Below are positions 7,389 to 17,449 of a stretch of DNA of 64,000 bases, one piece after another (within the stretch, counting starts at the first letter, position 1; the number at the start of each line of letters is the position of its first letter). The translations under genes were made by a program, and so were the position numbers. The stretch covers positions 1-64,000 of the forward strand of contig CAZJAZ010000003.1 in NCBI GenBank assembly GCA_964544305.1, in the 5' to 3' direction. Below the pieces are notes generated by a model, which saw only the letters and a list, made by a program, of their open reading frames with translations, was not told the origin of the DNA and searched no databases. This stretch comes from JAFDWI01 sp964544305 (GTDB lineage Bacteria > Actinomycetota > Acidimicrobiia > Acidimicrobiales > Iamiaceae).

Positions 7389-8666
7389 TCAGGCGGCCGA
7401 CGTCCCAGAAGGCTCAATATCACCTTGATAGCGACGGTGGATTACTGACAAGAACCGAGTCACGGCGTCGACTGCCCCAAGTGCCCGCGGGGAAGCAAAC
7501 ACATCAAATGCATGCTGTGTACCAGGCAATTCCGCATAGAGGACGTCACTGTTGGAAGCGTCGCGCAACATTGCAACGAACGAACGTGCTTGTTCCACGG
7601 GAACGAGGACATCGTTCGTGCCATGTAACAAGAAAAATGGTGGCGCTTGATCGTTCACCCAACTCATGGATGACGCGTGGTCCCACAATTCTAGGTTCTT
7701 TTTCCTTGGCACTTTCATAACCATCTGCGTGAGCATGTCTTCCATTTCGGCAAGGCCTGTGCCATCTCGATTCGTGAAGTCATACACCCCATAGAACGGC
7801 ACGGCACACGCGACCGAGGTGTCGGCGCCTTCAAATCCGGGTTGGAATTCGGGCGCATTCGCCGACAACGCCGCCAAAGAACACAGGTGTCCCCCAGCCG
7901 ACCCACCGGTGATGGCGACAAAATTCGGGTCGCCCCCATACTCGGCAATGTGCTGTTTTGTCCAGGCGATTGCACGTTTCACATCAACGATGTGATCTGG
8001 CCATGTGGCACGTGGGCTCAGCCGATAGTTGATCGAAACACAGACCCATCCAAGCGATGCCAAGCGTGCCATGAGAGGCATTGCTTGTTGCTGCTTGTTT
8101 CCAATGACCCAGCCCCCGCCATGGACTTGGACCAGCACTGGCGCATTGTCGCCAGGCTGTAAGTCGTCGCGACGCCAGATGTCCAAGGTATTGCGACGTC
8201 CATTTTCGCCGTACGCAACATCTCGTTCACACACCCACTTGCGTAGCGTGAGGTCAGCAGGCCCGAGGAGCAATTGTCGACGAGTACCGGCACTACGTTG
8301 ATGCGCCGTCGAGCGCTTCTGGACCTCGCTCGCCACCGGTGAGAGTGCTTCATCCAAAATCGCTTGTGCCGCCTTCCCTTCTTTCCACACCGAACGCAGC
8401 CCCCACCACGAACCAGCGGTCACCGCAACCGCGGCCCAACCTTCCTTTGAATGCAACGCACCCCGTCTGATGTGACGCAGCACCCCACCGGCTTGAATGG
8501 CGACGACATGCAGCGGCAGTTCAGACGTAAGCCACGACGGAAAAAAGCACAGCATTGAAGCCCGACCGCTCCTTGAAAGCGGCACCTTTGCATTTGCCGT
8601 GTTCAACGCACCGGCGAGGGCACCAACGAGGAAGCGCTGACCGGCGGCTTTTCCATTTCGTTTCAT
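7389..8666 (-). CDS. Alpha/beta-hydrolase, esterase/lipase (hormone-sensitive-lipase/BD-FAE type)
   Basis: 425 aa. The oxyanion motif HGGGW and nucleophile elbow GGSAGG (serine in GGSAGGH) identify an HSL/carboxylesterase-like alpha/beta hydrolase; the acid HGTND and the terminal GTQHAF histidine complete the triad. A 130-residue N-terminal region precedes the catalytic domain and has hydrophobic patches, so membrane association is possible. The ATG at 8666 overlaps the aftD stop (ATGA); an in-frame upstream codon at 8708 lies inside aftD and is unlikely. Coupling to the arabinosyltransferase suggests action on an acylated envelope glycan or lipid, which is inference. It is the last gene of the aftD operon. 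Confidence 0.85.
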   Translation of the reverse strand: MKRNGKAAGQRFLVGALAGALNTANAKVPLSRSGRASMLCFFPSWLTSELPLHVVAIQAGGVLRHIRRGALHSKEGWAAVAVTAGSWWGLRSVWKEGKAAQAILDEALSPVASEVQKRSTAHQRSAGTRRQLLLGPADLTLRKWVCERDVAYGENGRRNTLDIWRRDDLQPGDNAPVLVQVHGGGWVIGNKQQQAMPLMARLASLGWVCVSINYRLSPRATWPDHIVDVKRAIAWTKQHIAEYGGDPNFVAITGGSAGGHLCSLAALSANAPEFQPGFEGADTSVACAVPFYGVYDFTNRDGTGLAEMEDMLTQMVMKVPRKKNLELWDHASSMSWVNDQAPPFFLLHGTNDVLVPVEQARSFVAMLRDASNSDVLYAELPGTQHAFDVFASPRALGAVDAVTRFLSVIHRRYQGDIEPSGTSAA

Positions 8667-11600
8667 TCTTCGGACTCTAGCGACGGCCACCATCTGCGCA
8701 ACCAGCATCGTTCAATAATCACATCCAAGACCAAGGCAAGCACTGCGAACCAACCCAGTGGCGCAATCCGAGTAAACCATGATGGCCAGCCGAATCGAAG
8801 ATAGGTGTCGCGAAAAGCCACAAAGGCCACGTAATAGGCGGCAACCGCAAACATGCACAGCGGCCCACCCAGTGTCAAGAGCGGCCGGGCTTTACGATTC
8901 CTCAAGCACACGCCGCTCAACACGGCAAAGATCGGCGCGGCCCACCACGCAACGAGAGCGCCTCCAACGAGCGTACTGACGATCGTCACGCTTACTGTTG
9001 TGCCCATTTTGGGTGTTGCCCCGGGGTATTCCAGACCTCGTCGCAACTGAAATGGCAAGGGCACGCTCTCGCTACCTTTGGCCGGATATGGCGTTTCGAC
9101 AATGGGAAGCGGTCGTTTGCGAACGAGTGGAAGCAGGATCAAGCCAAGAGTGATTACCATCGCAAGTCCAGACAGGGCGATCGCGATCCACACGACCCGC
9201 TGCGGAGTCCAATTCAGTGAGATGTGAATTGGTTTGTTTGATGCGTCAAGCTTCCAACCGTTCGCATAGCCATCAACAAGACGAGAGCCGCCAATCTCGT
9301 GACCATTAACGGTTGCCTTCCAGCCCGCACTTTGGGACTGGCCCAAGACAAGCCAGAAGTCTTTGCTTGCGCCTGTCACTGTGAGTTCGAACGAGGTGCG
9401 AGATGAATTGTTGATGACCACCTTTGGGCCAGCCGTCTCTTCTTTGTTCACCAGTGGACCGGTTGCGTGATCGGCGTCCCCGTTTTTCTTTGAACGCAAG
9501 ACCAGTTGGTCCACGCTGAATCCAACGCTGTTCGCTGGCGCTGTCAACAAATCATGTTTGCCCGCCGACAGCGAGAGGCCACGGGCCAATTGCGACCCGC
9601 AGAGTTGAAGTTTTAGTGGCTTCCCGCCGAGCGCATCGCCCACGGTTCCCACAATTCGAAGTGGCAGCGTTTTGTTGTCAATCAAGGCAAGGTCTGTTCG
9701 ACACGTCGACGACAACTTGTCCGAAAGAGCCGGTGTCTTAGCAGTGAGGCCCGGGACACCCCACTCTGCAATCGATACCGGTAGCGACACATCGGTGTTG
9801 GCGTACCAATCTCGCGTGAATCGGCTCTTTTGTTTCGTGATCGTGAAGCGGATCTTTGAACCTGTTAGTGATTCTCCAAGCGGGATCCGTACCGTCGTTG
9901 TCGAATCCAGTGTTTTCGTTCGAGCGATCTTTGGAACATTGACCTGTACTGACTTGCCGTCGACTGTAACTTTGAGACGGGTCGGGACCGAGTGTCGGCC
10001 GTCTGAAACAACTTGAAGATTGAAATGGTCAAAGGTGATGGGCTTCGCGACCGAATATTGGGCGAAGTCTTTCACCGATGGTAAGAACCCGGTCGTCCAG
10101 TAGGTTGCCGGGTCGTTGTCAATTGCGACGGTGGCTCGTTGGTTGGCTGCCCCGGTGAGATGCCGACTTTCGGTGACATCAACGCCACCGTGCGCCGCAT
10201 CAGACATGCCGATTGCACGATCAATGACTCCCGGAAAAATGCGAGCTGAAAGTCGTGCGGTGCCGACAATCCCAAAAGCACGTTGCGTTGGGAGCTTCCA
10301 TGAGCGAACCATTGTTGATTCCGGATCCGTTCGCAGCGCATTGAAACGATTGATCCGGTCACGGGTAAGCACGATGGCCAGTGGATTTGCACGGCTTGAG
10401 GTGCCAAGTGTGCCGAGCAAATCCTCAGGTAGCCGGATGTACTCGACCGCGCGGGGGGTGTCCGGTCCAAACGACACATTCGCCAAACCAACTGAACTGG
10501 CTGATTGGTAAATGTATTGATGTCCGACGCTGTCTTGCATGACCTCCAACGTCGCTTCTTTGAACGTCTGCGTTGGAAAGGTAAACGTCTGCCCGGCCTT
10601 CTTCTTTGAAGCGCTTCCAAGATTGAGGATCGTCGAGAAGCCATTGTCAAATGTGAGCTTCATCTGGGTAATCCAACGATTCGGGCGCCCCGTCTGGGGT
10701 TGAACCAAGGTCACATGATCACTCGTTAGGCCAGCAGGAAAGGTCAACTTCAACTTTTGACCTTTCGTGGGACCGAATGCAGCCGTTGTCCATGCCGAAT
10801 TCAGATCGTCTTTGCCATCCGGGGTTGCATCGACCGCATAGAACGCACGCGTATCAGGAGTGAACGTCACCGGATTGCCATATCCGGTTGCCTGCGCCGT
10901 GACACCGCCGCGCTGGTCGGCAACGGTGCGAGTCGCATCACCACCGTCCTTGACGACATCAGCAAATATGTCGATGCGTTGATTTGACGGATCGTCCGAC
11001 ATGGGTTTTTCGCCCGACGCTTCTGTCGCACCAAACGTGTCTTGGATTGTTCCCCAACGTTGCCCACGTCGACGATTGGTGTCGGTGAGTACCAAGGTGG
11101 CACCGGGCTGTTCTGACCGAAGGGCTTTGGGGTCGTTTGCCATCGAGCCCGAATACAACACCAGTTCGTTGCCCGTCAACAGACCGGCGCCTGCTGCACT
11201 CACCAAGCCCGAACCGTCTCCTGCCATGAGTATCGGGGCCTGTGCAGATGCCGTCTTGATAATTCCCGGCGAGTTGAGTACGGGGATGGTCGCCAACCGG
11301 GGCACGTTTGGAACCTTGCCCATTGCAAGGGTTGCTTCGTCAAGCATCGGGAAATCCGGACTTGCATGCTGGGGCTGCGTGCCACCAAAACTTTTTGGCG
11401 TACCAAGACCGGGGGCATTGCGCAAGATATCCCACACCTGGTTTGGGCGAACGGTTCCGTACCGTACCCAGGCCAAATCATCGGCACGAACAAAGAGGTC
11501 TCCGACCGACAAAAACCTCGCCAAAGGGGCGATCGCATCGGGCTGCAGCACGTTCTGTTGCAAAGGATCGTCGGAAGCAATAAGCAAGTTTGCCGTGGGA

Positions 11601-13150
11601 TAGGTCCCATACGGCACCTGTTCACGGGCCACAAACGGTCGTGAAGTCAGCCCAGGAAGGATCGGATCAACCGACGAAACGAGTTTGCCGTCCCATCGAT
11701 AGGAAGCAAAGTTTGACCCGGGTATGGCCCAAATACGCGAGTCATGGCTTCCCTCGTTCAACGATGCTGCAGCTTCGTGCCAGTACTCAGGGATCTCTGA
11801 AGGACGACTAATTCCACGTGTAATAAACCAGCCCGTGAACAGCGCTGGTTGATTCGCAACCAGCAGGATGGCAACAAGTGCACTTGCACCAAGCACTCGT
11901 CGATCAAGTCCTTGAATACGCTTTAACGGCCGAGGAATCCCACGAATACGAGTCGATTCATGCAGCGCGGTAATGCCCGCGCCAAGCATCACCGCAAGCC
12001 CCAAGATGATCAGAGGTGCCGCACGGGGAAGCGACCGCATCGCACTGCCGGCCTGCGACGATGACAAGAACCATTTGAACGCACCACCAACGACCGACGG
12101 ATTCTTCCATGGATAGGCACCCACCGCGAACACCATTCCGACCACGATGAGCATTGCAAAATAGGCACGCTCTTTGAAGCGCACGAACCCACCAGCCAAC
12201 AGACACGTAGCTGGCACCACGAAGCTCAATCCCAAGAGCCAAAGCCAACCCGTGTAGTACGCCCCTGAGTCAACAATGGGCATGAGTTTGTCGGTGCCGT
12301 AGAAGTACCAATAGCCAAGCCCGCGTAAGATTTCAACCGGACTTGAGGCTTCAGCCACGGTTCGAGCCGTCTCGCTATATGCCAAGACATTGATTCCATA
12401 TCGACTCTGCGCCCAGAGCCCGGACATCCACCAAAGCGATGTGAAGAACGTCAGAATCCCGATCCGAGCAACAACTTGACACGCTTGTTTGAACGTGATC
12501 TCTCGCGAAATCCAGACCGTGAATGGTAGCCACAACAATGACGCCAAAATCTCAAATGAAAGCGATGATGCGTTCACGCTTCCCGTGAGTTGAATCGTGA
12601 TTGCATACAGTGCGGGGTATCGCCAATTGCGATGTCGAACACTGAGCATGACGAACGCGAGCAGCCATGGCAATCCTGTCCAGGGCAGTGCAATAACGGT
12701 GAACGCCGACGCGTAGTTCAAGAAATATGGGGTGAACATGTAGGCAAGGGACGCAACAAGCACGCCCGGGCCGCGCCACCGCATGGTCCGCAGGAGATAC
12801 ACCACTCCGGCTCCGGCAAAGAACATCACCGTCGACAGCCAGATACGCTGCCCAATCCAAACCGGGATATTGAGGGTATGGATCAGCCAGTAGTACGGCG
12901 CAACCGGAAATAAATACCCCACGCCTTGATGCGGAACGGTCCCCGCAAAAACATTTGGATCCCAAAGATACGGCGAGTCGCTCAACATCCGAGCCGGGTC
13001 AAGATAGAGATAGACCTTGTTGTCGGCCGAGACTATGCCGCGTTTCGTTAGTAACGGCGGAATGTAAACAAGCACGGCCAATACGGCGTAGACCCAGCGT
13101 CCACCCAACCATGTTCGAACTCGCCGCTGCAAACGGCCTTGTGCGCTCAC
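8663..13150 (-). CDS. aftD: AftD-like alpha-(1->3)-arabinofuranosyltransferase
   Basis: 1495 aa, close to the roughly 1400 aa of mycobacterial AftD. Residues about 15-470 form a GT-C fold with many membrane helices and the conserved early segment KRGIVSADNKVYLYLDP, where the acidic Asp belongs to the first periplasmic loop. A long periplasmic part follows (about 470-1290) with a galactose-binding/discoidin-like section (DPATYWTTGFLPSVKDF) resembling the carbohydrate-binding modules of AftD. Four helices close the protein. The family transfers arabinofuranose from decaprenyl-phosphoarabinose to arabinan. The start is a GTG overlapping the GT4 stop (GTGA). In this organism mycolic acids are not expected, so the acceptor may be another arabinan or polysaccharide. 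Confidence 0.85.
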   Translation of the reverse strand: MSAQGRLQRRVRTWLGGRWVYAVLAVLVYIPPLLTKRGIVSADNKVYLYLDPARMLSDSPYLWDPNVFAGTVPHQGVGYLFPVAPYYWLIHTLNIPVWIGQRIWLSTVMFFAGAGVVYLLRTMRWRGPGVLVASLAYMFTPYFLNYASAFTVIALPWTGLPWLLAFVMLSVRHRNWRYPALYAITIQLTGSVNASSLSFEILASLLWLPFTVWISREITFKQACQVVARIGILTFFTSLWWMSGLWAQSRYGINVLAYSETARTVAEASSPVEILRGLGYWYFYGTDKLMPIVDSGAYYTGWLWLLGLSFVVPATCLLAGGFVRFKERAYFAMLIVVGMVFAVGAYPWKNPSVVGGAFKWFLSSSQAGSAMRSLPRAAPLIILGLAVMLGAGITALHESTRIRGIPRPLKRIQGLDRRVLGASALVAILLVANQPALFTGWFITRGISRPSEIPEYWHEAAASLNEGSHDSRIWAIPGSNFASYRWDGKLVSSVDPILPGLTSRPFVAREQVPYGTYPTANLLIASDDPLQQNVLQPDAIAPLARFLSVGDLFVRADDLAWVRYGTVRPNQVWDILRNAPGLGTPKSFGGTQPQHASPDFPMLDEATLAMGKVPNVPRLATIPVLNSPGIIKTASAQAPILMAGDGSGLVSAAGAGLLTGNELVLYSGSMANDPKALRSEQPGATLVLTDTNRRRGQRWGTIQDTFGATEASGEKPMSDDPSNQRIDIFADVVKDGGDATRTVADQRGGVTAQATGYGNPVTFTPDTRAFYAVDATPDGKDDLNSAWTTAAFGPTKGQKLKLTFPAGLTSDHVTLVQPQTGRPNRWITQMKLTFDNGFSTILNLGSASKKKAGQTFTFPTQTFKEATLEVMQDSVGHQYIYQSASSVGLANVSFGPDTPRAVEYIRLPEDLLGTLGTSSRANPLAIVLTRDRINRFNALRTDPESTMVRSWKLPTQRAFGIVGTARLSARIFPGVIDRAIGMSDAAHGGVDVTESRHLTGAANQRATVAIDNDPATYWTTGFLPSVKDFAQYSVAKPITFDHFNLQVVSDGRHSVPTRLKVTVDGKSVQVNVPKIARTKTLDSTTTVRIPLGESLTGSKIRFTITKQKSRFTRDWYANTDVSLPVSIAEWGVPGLTAKTPALSDKLSSTCRTDLALIDNKTLPLRIVGTVGDALGGKPLKLQLCGSQLARGLSLSAGKHDLLTAPANSVGFSVDQLVLRSKKNGDADHATGPLVNKEETAGPKVVINNSSRTSFELTVTGASKDFWLVLGQSQSAGWKATVNGHEIGGSRLVDGYANGWKLDASNKPIHISLNWTPQRVVWIAIALSGLAMVITLGLILLPLVRKRPLPIVETPYPAKGSESVPLPFQLRRGLEYPGATPKMGTTVSVTIVSTLVGGALVAWWAAPIFAVLSGVCLRNRKARPLLTLGGPLCMFAVAAYYVAFVAFRDTYLRFGWPSWFTRIAPLGWFAVLALVLDVIIERCWLRRWWPSLESEE

Positions 13151-14376
13151 CGCCAGCGACCTGTGCGCCCTCTATGCCCCCAACCCATGGCTTCTTGAGC
13201 TAGCGCACCAAAGATCCCGACTGCCGTACGATCCCACGAAAAGCGTCGGGCATGGTCAATTGCCCCGCGAACGTACTGTCCCCACTGCTCATCATCGGAA
13301 CACATCTCGGCTAAAGCACGGGCCAAATGTTGCTCATCGTCTACCAACACTCCACTTGAGCCATCGACGACAGTGTCAATATGGCCGACGACCCGTGTCG
13401 CGACAGCCGGAGTGCCACAGGCCGCCGCCTCAGTCAAGGTAAGACCCCAACCTTCGCGCACCGACGCTGATGCGACGACACGCGCACAGCGGTAATGCTC
13501 GAGAAGATCGTCGTCGCTGACGTGGCGGGTGAGGTGGACCCACTCTTGCGCTTTGAGCCGAGCAATTTGGCCATCGAGCCGCTCACGCTCGTAGCCATCT
13601 CCGACGATTGTCAAGGTTAAGTCGGGTACGAGCTTACGGGCCTCTGCTGCTGCTCGAATCAGCATGTCAAACCGCTTGACCGGCACGAGTCGTCCAACTG
13701 CCAAAATATTGTGTGGCCGAATCGCAAATGGGTCATCTCCGGGAGAGAATCGCGACCCGATGCCGTTGTGAACAACTTGGACACGATCTGGGTGGAGGCC
13801 AAGGCGTTCAATAATGTCTTCACGTGATGATTCTGACGGGGTAACCACAAGCGTTCCCTTATAAAACGGCGGTGCCCATCGCTCTTCGATGCGGTTGCCA
13901 AGACGGGCGAGTGCTGGTGGGAGCGCCATGCGCCACATTTCTGCGTGGACATGGTGAATGACCACAATTTTTGGGGCCCGTGTCCAGAGCGGGGAGAGGA
14001 AGGGCATGCCGTTCCAAATTTCGACAATGGCATCTCGAGGTCCATGGCTCCGCGTGATTTCGGCGAGCGCCGCACGCGGAAAAACCATGTATCGCCCGGC
14101 TTTCCGGACGACTTCGTAACCGTCACGCTCCGCGCGCCGCGGACGCCCTACCGCATACGACGAACGCATCAGCACTTCGATACCCGCTTCATTCCAAACT
14201 GATGCGATCTCATGAGCGTGAACTTCAGAGCCACCCGCTTCGGGGTCATCGAAATCCCGCCATGCGAGCATATGGACTCGGCGAATTTCTGCTTCCCCCG
14301 CCATTCTCGCAACTTGGGCAACGGCCTGTTCACGTGTCAATTCAGGCAGCGGCGACCATTCAGATTCAGCGTTCAT
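13147..14376 (-). CDS. Glycosyltransferase family 4 (GT-B)
   Basis: 409 aa. GT-B fold: the N-terminal domain starts near residue 33 (RVHMLAWRDF, GGSEVHAHE) and the C-terminal nucleotide-sugar domain carries AVGRLVPVKRFD and the EGWGLTLTEAAACGTP motif with the E-x7-E pair. A retaining transferase acting on the cytoplasmic face. It is immediately upstream of aftD with a 4-bp overlap, as a glycosyltransferase is near aftD in mycobacteria (Rv0225 to my memory). Probable role: adding mannose, glucose or a similar residue to a polyprenyl-linked or lipid acceptor for the envelope glycan; donor and acceptor unknown. Confidence 0.9.
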   Translation of the reverse strand: MNAESEWSPLPELTREQAVAQVARMAGEAEIRRVHMLAWRDFDDPEAGGSEVHAHEIASVWNEAGIEVLMRSSYAVGRPRRAERDGYEVVRKAGRYMVFPRAALAEITRSHGPRDAIVEIWNGMPFLSPLWTRAPKIVVIHHVHAEMWRMALPPALARLGNRIEERWAPPFYKGTLVVTPSESSREDIIERLGLHPDRVQVVHNGIGSRFSPGDDPFAIRPHNILAVGRLVPVKRFDMLIRAAAEARKLVPDLTLTIVGDGYERERLDGQIARLKAQEWVHLTRHVSDDDLLEHYRCARVVASASVREGWGLTLTEAAACGTPAVATRVVGHIDTVVDGSSGVLVDDEQHLARALAEMCSDDEQWGQYVRGAIDHARRFSWDRTAVGIFGALAQEAMGWGHRGRTGRWR

Positions 14377-14453
14377 TCGTTCACACCATCAATTCGACGC
14401 ATCGAGTGCCTGATCAAAGCGGAGTTGGATCGTAGCAGCCCAAACTTTTCGGA

Positions 14454-14909
14454 TCACGGTCTGGAATCCCCCGCACCGTCCACAGATCCTTCCCTCATCG
14501 TCGTATCACTACCCACTGCGCGACTCAGCGCGTCAACCTTGGCATTGAGGAGTCCTACCTCTTCTGCGAGAACACGGACACGCTCTTCAGATCGTGACAG
14601 TTCCCACGAATAGTGCACGACAATAAGAAACAACACGCCCACCGCGATTGCCAAGAATGTCGCGGGGGGATAATAGATGCCCAGGAGGTTGCTCAAATGA
14701 GTCAACAGATCCGGGTACGCGACGATGACCACGATAATGGTGGATGCACTCAACCAAAGCACGATGTATTTGGATTTGAGCTGCGAACGCCGAACCATGC
14801 GCAACACGAAGATCAACCCAGCAAGGGTGATCAAAGCGATAGCCACATGGGCGCGGGTGCTCATTCCACCGTTGGTCACCATCGGATCAAACGCATCGCG
14901 CACGTTCAC
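14454..14909 (-). CDS. DUF2304 small membrane protein
   Basis: 151 aa with three predicted helices: AHVAIALITLAGLIFVL, YIVLWLSASTIIVVIVAYP and PATFLAIAVGVLFLIVVHYS, followed by a C-terminal amphipathic/coiled segment (RSEERVRVLAEEVGLLNAKV). This is the DUF2304 pattern, a family almost always next to a DPM1-like GT2 gene, as here. It likely anchors or assists the polyprenyl-phosphate glycosyltransferase encoded just upstream. The start is a GTG overlapping the GT2 stop (GTGA). A second Met at residue 10 or 16 is possible and would shorten the N-terminus ahead of the first helix. Confidence 0.85.
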   Translation of the reverse strand: MNVRDAFDPMVTNGGMSTRAHVAIALITLAGLIFVLRMVRRSQLKSKYIVLWLSASTIIVVIVAYPDLLTHLSNLLGIYYPPATFLAIAVGVLFLIVVHYSWELSRSEERVRVLAEEVGLLNAKVDALSRAVGSDTTMREGSVDGAGDSRP

Positions 14910-15661
14910 AACGAAACTCCATCTTGCGGACGCCGGCGAGCCTTCACCAGTAACACGAGCATGACTCGAAAATAGTGGTACACGAGACGAAAACGCATGG
15001 TGGACGCTTCACCAGCGGCCCGTGCATGCATCTGCACAGGAACTTCTCGCACGTTGTAACCGGCCGACAACGCGAGGAGCAGCGCTTCAACAGATTCCAT
15101 GTACTCAGATGGATAGTTCGTTGCGAAGAACTCGAGCATTGGTCGATTGAACGCCCGGAAACCCGAGCTCGTGTCGCTAAACGATTCACCCGAAATTGCA
15201 CGGACGAAAAAACGAAGCATCCCCATTGCGCCTTTTCGTGCGTGCCCGACGTCATAATCACCGGAACCGCTCGCGAACCGGCTTCCCACAACCATGTCGA
15301 AGCCACTCTCTAATGGACCAAGAAGGGCCGCGAGTTCCTCCGTATCGTGCTGCCCATCGGCATCAAACTGCACGGCCCGTTCATAACCCTCATTTACCGC
15401 GAAGCGAAACCCGCAACGCAACGCACCGCCAATGCCCAGATTGAACGGCAAACTGACAACCGGCACGCCCGCAGCACGTGCAACATGCGCGGTCGCGTCT
15501 TTTGATCCGTCGTCAATGACGACGACGTCAAAGCCTGGAAGCTCACGAATTGTTTCCAGTACGCCCGGGAGCGCGAGCTCCTCGTTATACGCCGGGATGA
15601 TGACCAAGGTGTTGATAGGTGACTCCAAGGTCTGATGACCGTCTCGGTCAACGGTTGACAA
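14906..15661 (-). CDS. GT2 family glycosyltransferase, polyprenyl-phosphate hexosyltransferase-like
   Basis: 251 aa. GT-A fold with VIIPAYNEE at the start of the domain, VVIDDGSKD, NLGIGGALRCGF and the metal-binding QFDADGQHD, the profile of dolichyl/polyprenyl-phosphate mannose or glucose synthases. The extra C-terminal arm lacks obvious helices, consistent with reliance on the DUF2304 partner. It would load a hexose onto decaprenyl phosphate for use by GT-C enzymes such as its neighbours. The only start giving the full domain is a TTG at 15661 without a clear Shine-Dalgarno; the first ten residues are therefore uncertain. Divergent from the membrane protein gene at 15728. Confidence 0.88.
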   Translation of the reverse strand: MSTVDRDGHQTLESPINTLVIIPAYNEELALPGVLETIRELPGFDVVVIDDGSKDATAHVARAAGVPVVSLPFNLGIGGALRCGFRFAVNEGYERAVQFDADGQHDTEELAALLGPLESGFDMVVGSRFASGSGDYDVGHARKGAMGMLRFFVRAISGESFSDTSSGFRAFNRPMLEFFATNYPSEYMESVEALLLALSAGYNVREVPVQMHARAAGEASTMRFRLVYHYFRVMLVLLVKARRRPQDGVSL

Positions 15662-15727
15662 GGGGGCGTGAGCTACTGTAGCCCCACGCCAGAGGGTCGA
15701 AACTCATCCCTGTGTGGCAAAGCCCTG

Positions 15728-17449
15728 ATGTCGATGCCATTGCGAACCTCTCCCTCACTCAGCCGCTCTGCCCCGCCTTGGGATCGACGCGACGCAATTG
15801 CACTGATCATCATTGCCGTCGTCATCATGATCCCTCTGCGAGGGCTCTTGCGCGACCACGGCGCTGCGATGGAAGAGGGATTCATGTTGGTATTCCCCGA
15901 GCAAGTGTTGCTCGGCCAGACGCCCAACCGTGATTTTCTTCACCTTTACGGCCCGGGCAGCCTGTGGGTCCTCGCTGCGATCTACAAAGTTTTCGGTGTG
16001 TCTCTTGCCACCGAGCGTTGGTTTGGACTGGTCCAACACACGGGAATCATTTTTGGTCTCTATTGGGTGTGCCGGCGTTGGGGAAAGTCGATTGCCGCCG
16101 TTGCATCGCTCAGCGCAATTTTCATCAACCTCAATTCAACGGGATTATCTGCACTTGCCTGGAATGGCGCGTTGGCATTTGGGATTTGGATGGTTTGGGC
16201 GCTCATCAATGCTCGAGAATCTGAGCCAACGAAGTGGCTCGTGATTGCTGGCATTCTCGCCTCGGCAACCTTGTTGTATCGACCCGATCTCATTCTGGCC
16301 GTCACATTTGCGAGCGTCGGCGCACTCTGGCACTTACGCTGGCGCCGACTTTTCCCCTTTTTTGCGGGAGGTGGCGTTGCACTTATTGGATTCGTGACGC
16401 AAGCTATTCTCGCTGGCCCGGGCCACGCTTTCACGGGAATGGTGACCGATCCTGTCTTCACGCTTCGCACCGGCCGGACACTTCCCATGCCACCGGTATG
16501 GGATCACCTCGTTGGCTACTTTCAAAAAGCCGCTGTTCTGCGCACGGTAGGTTGGCCATTTCCACAGATCCCCATGCCAAAGCAAGTGTATTTCTGGTTC
16601 TTTGCGACGTTGCTGGCGCCTGTGGTGACAATCATCGTCGCGAAGTGGGCACAGTCACGCGACCCCGATCCACGGCGGCCTCGCGCCCTTTTCGTCGTCG
16701 GACTTTTTGGTCTTGGCATGTTGACCCAGGCGCTTCAGCGTGCGGATCAAACCCACCTTGCATGGGTCAGCGTCATCACGATCGCGACGCTTCCTGCAAC
16801 AATCGCGCAGTGGTACATCGTGCGACCCGCTCATAGCTCCCTGTGGAGCCGCTTTCGAGCACCCGCAAGCGCGGTGATTGCAGCCGTTTTCTTCTTCGCG
16901 GGGATTGCCCCGCAATTCACGATTCGCACCTACGTTGATGGCACGTTACAAACGCTTGGACGTAATGTCATCGGTTTTCCCATCGCTCGCGGCGACCGCA
17001 ATTTTTACGTGCCTTCTCCAAGCATTGCGACCGCGGCACAGGAACTCGTTGCAACCCTTGATGCGGAGCACCCCAAGCCGGGCGAACGTCTCTTTGTCGG
17101 TCCGGCCGATCTCCGCTACACCCCTTATACGGACGCCTTCTTTTATTACCTGTTTCCTGAACTCCCTCCTGCGACGTACTACATCGAGATGGACCCATTT
17201 GATTCTGGCCCTGAGACACGCCTGGCTTCAGACGTGAACTCGGCTGATTGGATCATCCTCACAAACGTGTGGAACGCCTGGGTCGAGCCGAACAATTCAA
17301 TGGCTCCGGGTTCCAATCTGCCCAACGAAATAGTACAGCGGGATTTCTGCAAAGTTGGGAGCTGGGGGTTGATTCCTGACTATGCCGGTAAACCCCTGCC
17401 GATGTATCAGCTATGGAGGCGTTGCAAACCAAAGAGGCCAATGCGATGA
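15728..17449 (+). CDS. GT-C-like polytopic membrane glycosyltransferase (family unassigned)
   Basis: 573 aa from the ATG at 15728; an upstream GTG at 15668 would leave only six bases from the divergent GT2 gene, so the shorter form is preferred. The protein has about ten helices. The first extracytoplasmic loop carries EEGFMLVFPE and the motif GQTPNRDFLHLYGPG, typical of GT-C proteins that take polyprenyl-linked sugars; Glu and Asp there are candidate catalytic residues. A soluble C-terminal domain follows the last helix. Mycobacteria have a membrane protein of similar size near aftD (Rv0226c, from memory). It likely decorates the same envelope glycan. It overlaps the acyltransferase gene by four bases. 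Confidence 0.75.
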   Translation: MSMPLRTSPSLSRSAPPWDRRDAIALIIIAVVIMIPLRGLLRDHGAAMEEGFMLVFPEQVLLGQTPNRDFLHLYGPGSLWVLAAIYKVFGVSLATERWFGLVQHTGIIFGLYWVCRRWGKSIAAVASLSAIFINLNSTGLSALAWNGALAFGIWMVWALINARESEPTKWLVIAGILASATLLYRPDLILAVTFASVGALWHLRWRRLFPFFAGGGVALIGFVTQAILAGPGHAFTGMVTDPVFTLRTGRTLPMPPVWDHLVGYFQKAAVLRTVGWPFPQIPMPKQVYFWFFATLLAPVVTIIVAKWAQSRDPDPRRPRALFVVGLFGLGMLTQALQRADQTHLAWVSVITIATLPATIAQWYIVRPAHSSLWSRFRAPASAVIAAVFFFAGIAPQFTIRTYVDGTLQTLGRNVIGFPIARGDRNFYVPSPSIATAAQELVATLDAEHPKPGERLFVGPADLRYTPYTDAFFYYLFPELPPATYYIEMDPFDSGPETRLASDVNSADWIILTNVWNAWVEPNNSMAPGSNLPNEIVQRDFCKVGSWGLIPDYAGKPLPMYQLWRRCKPKRPMR

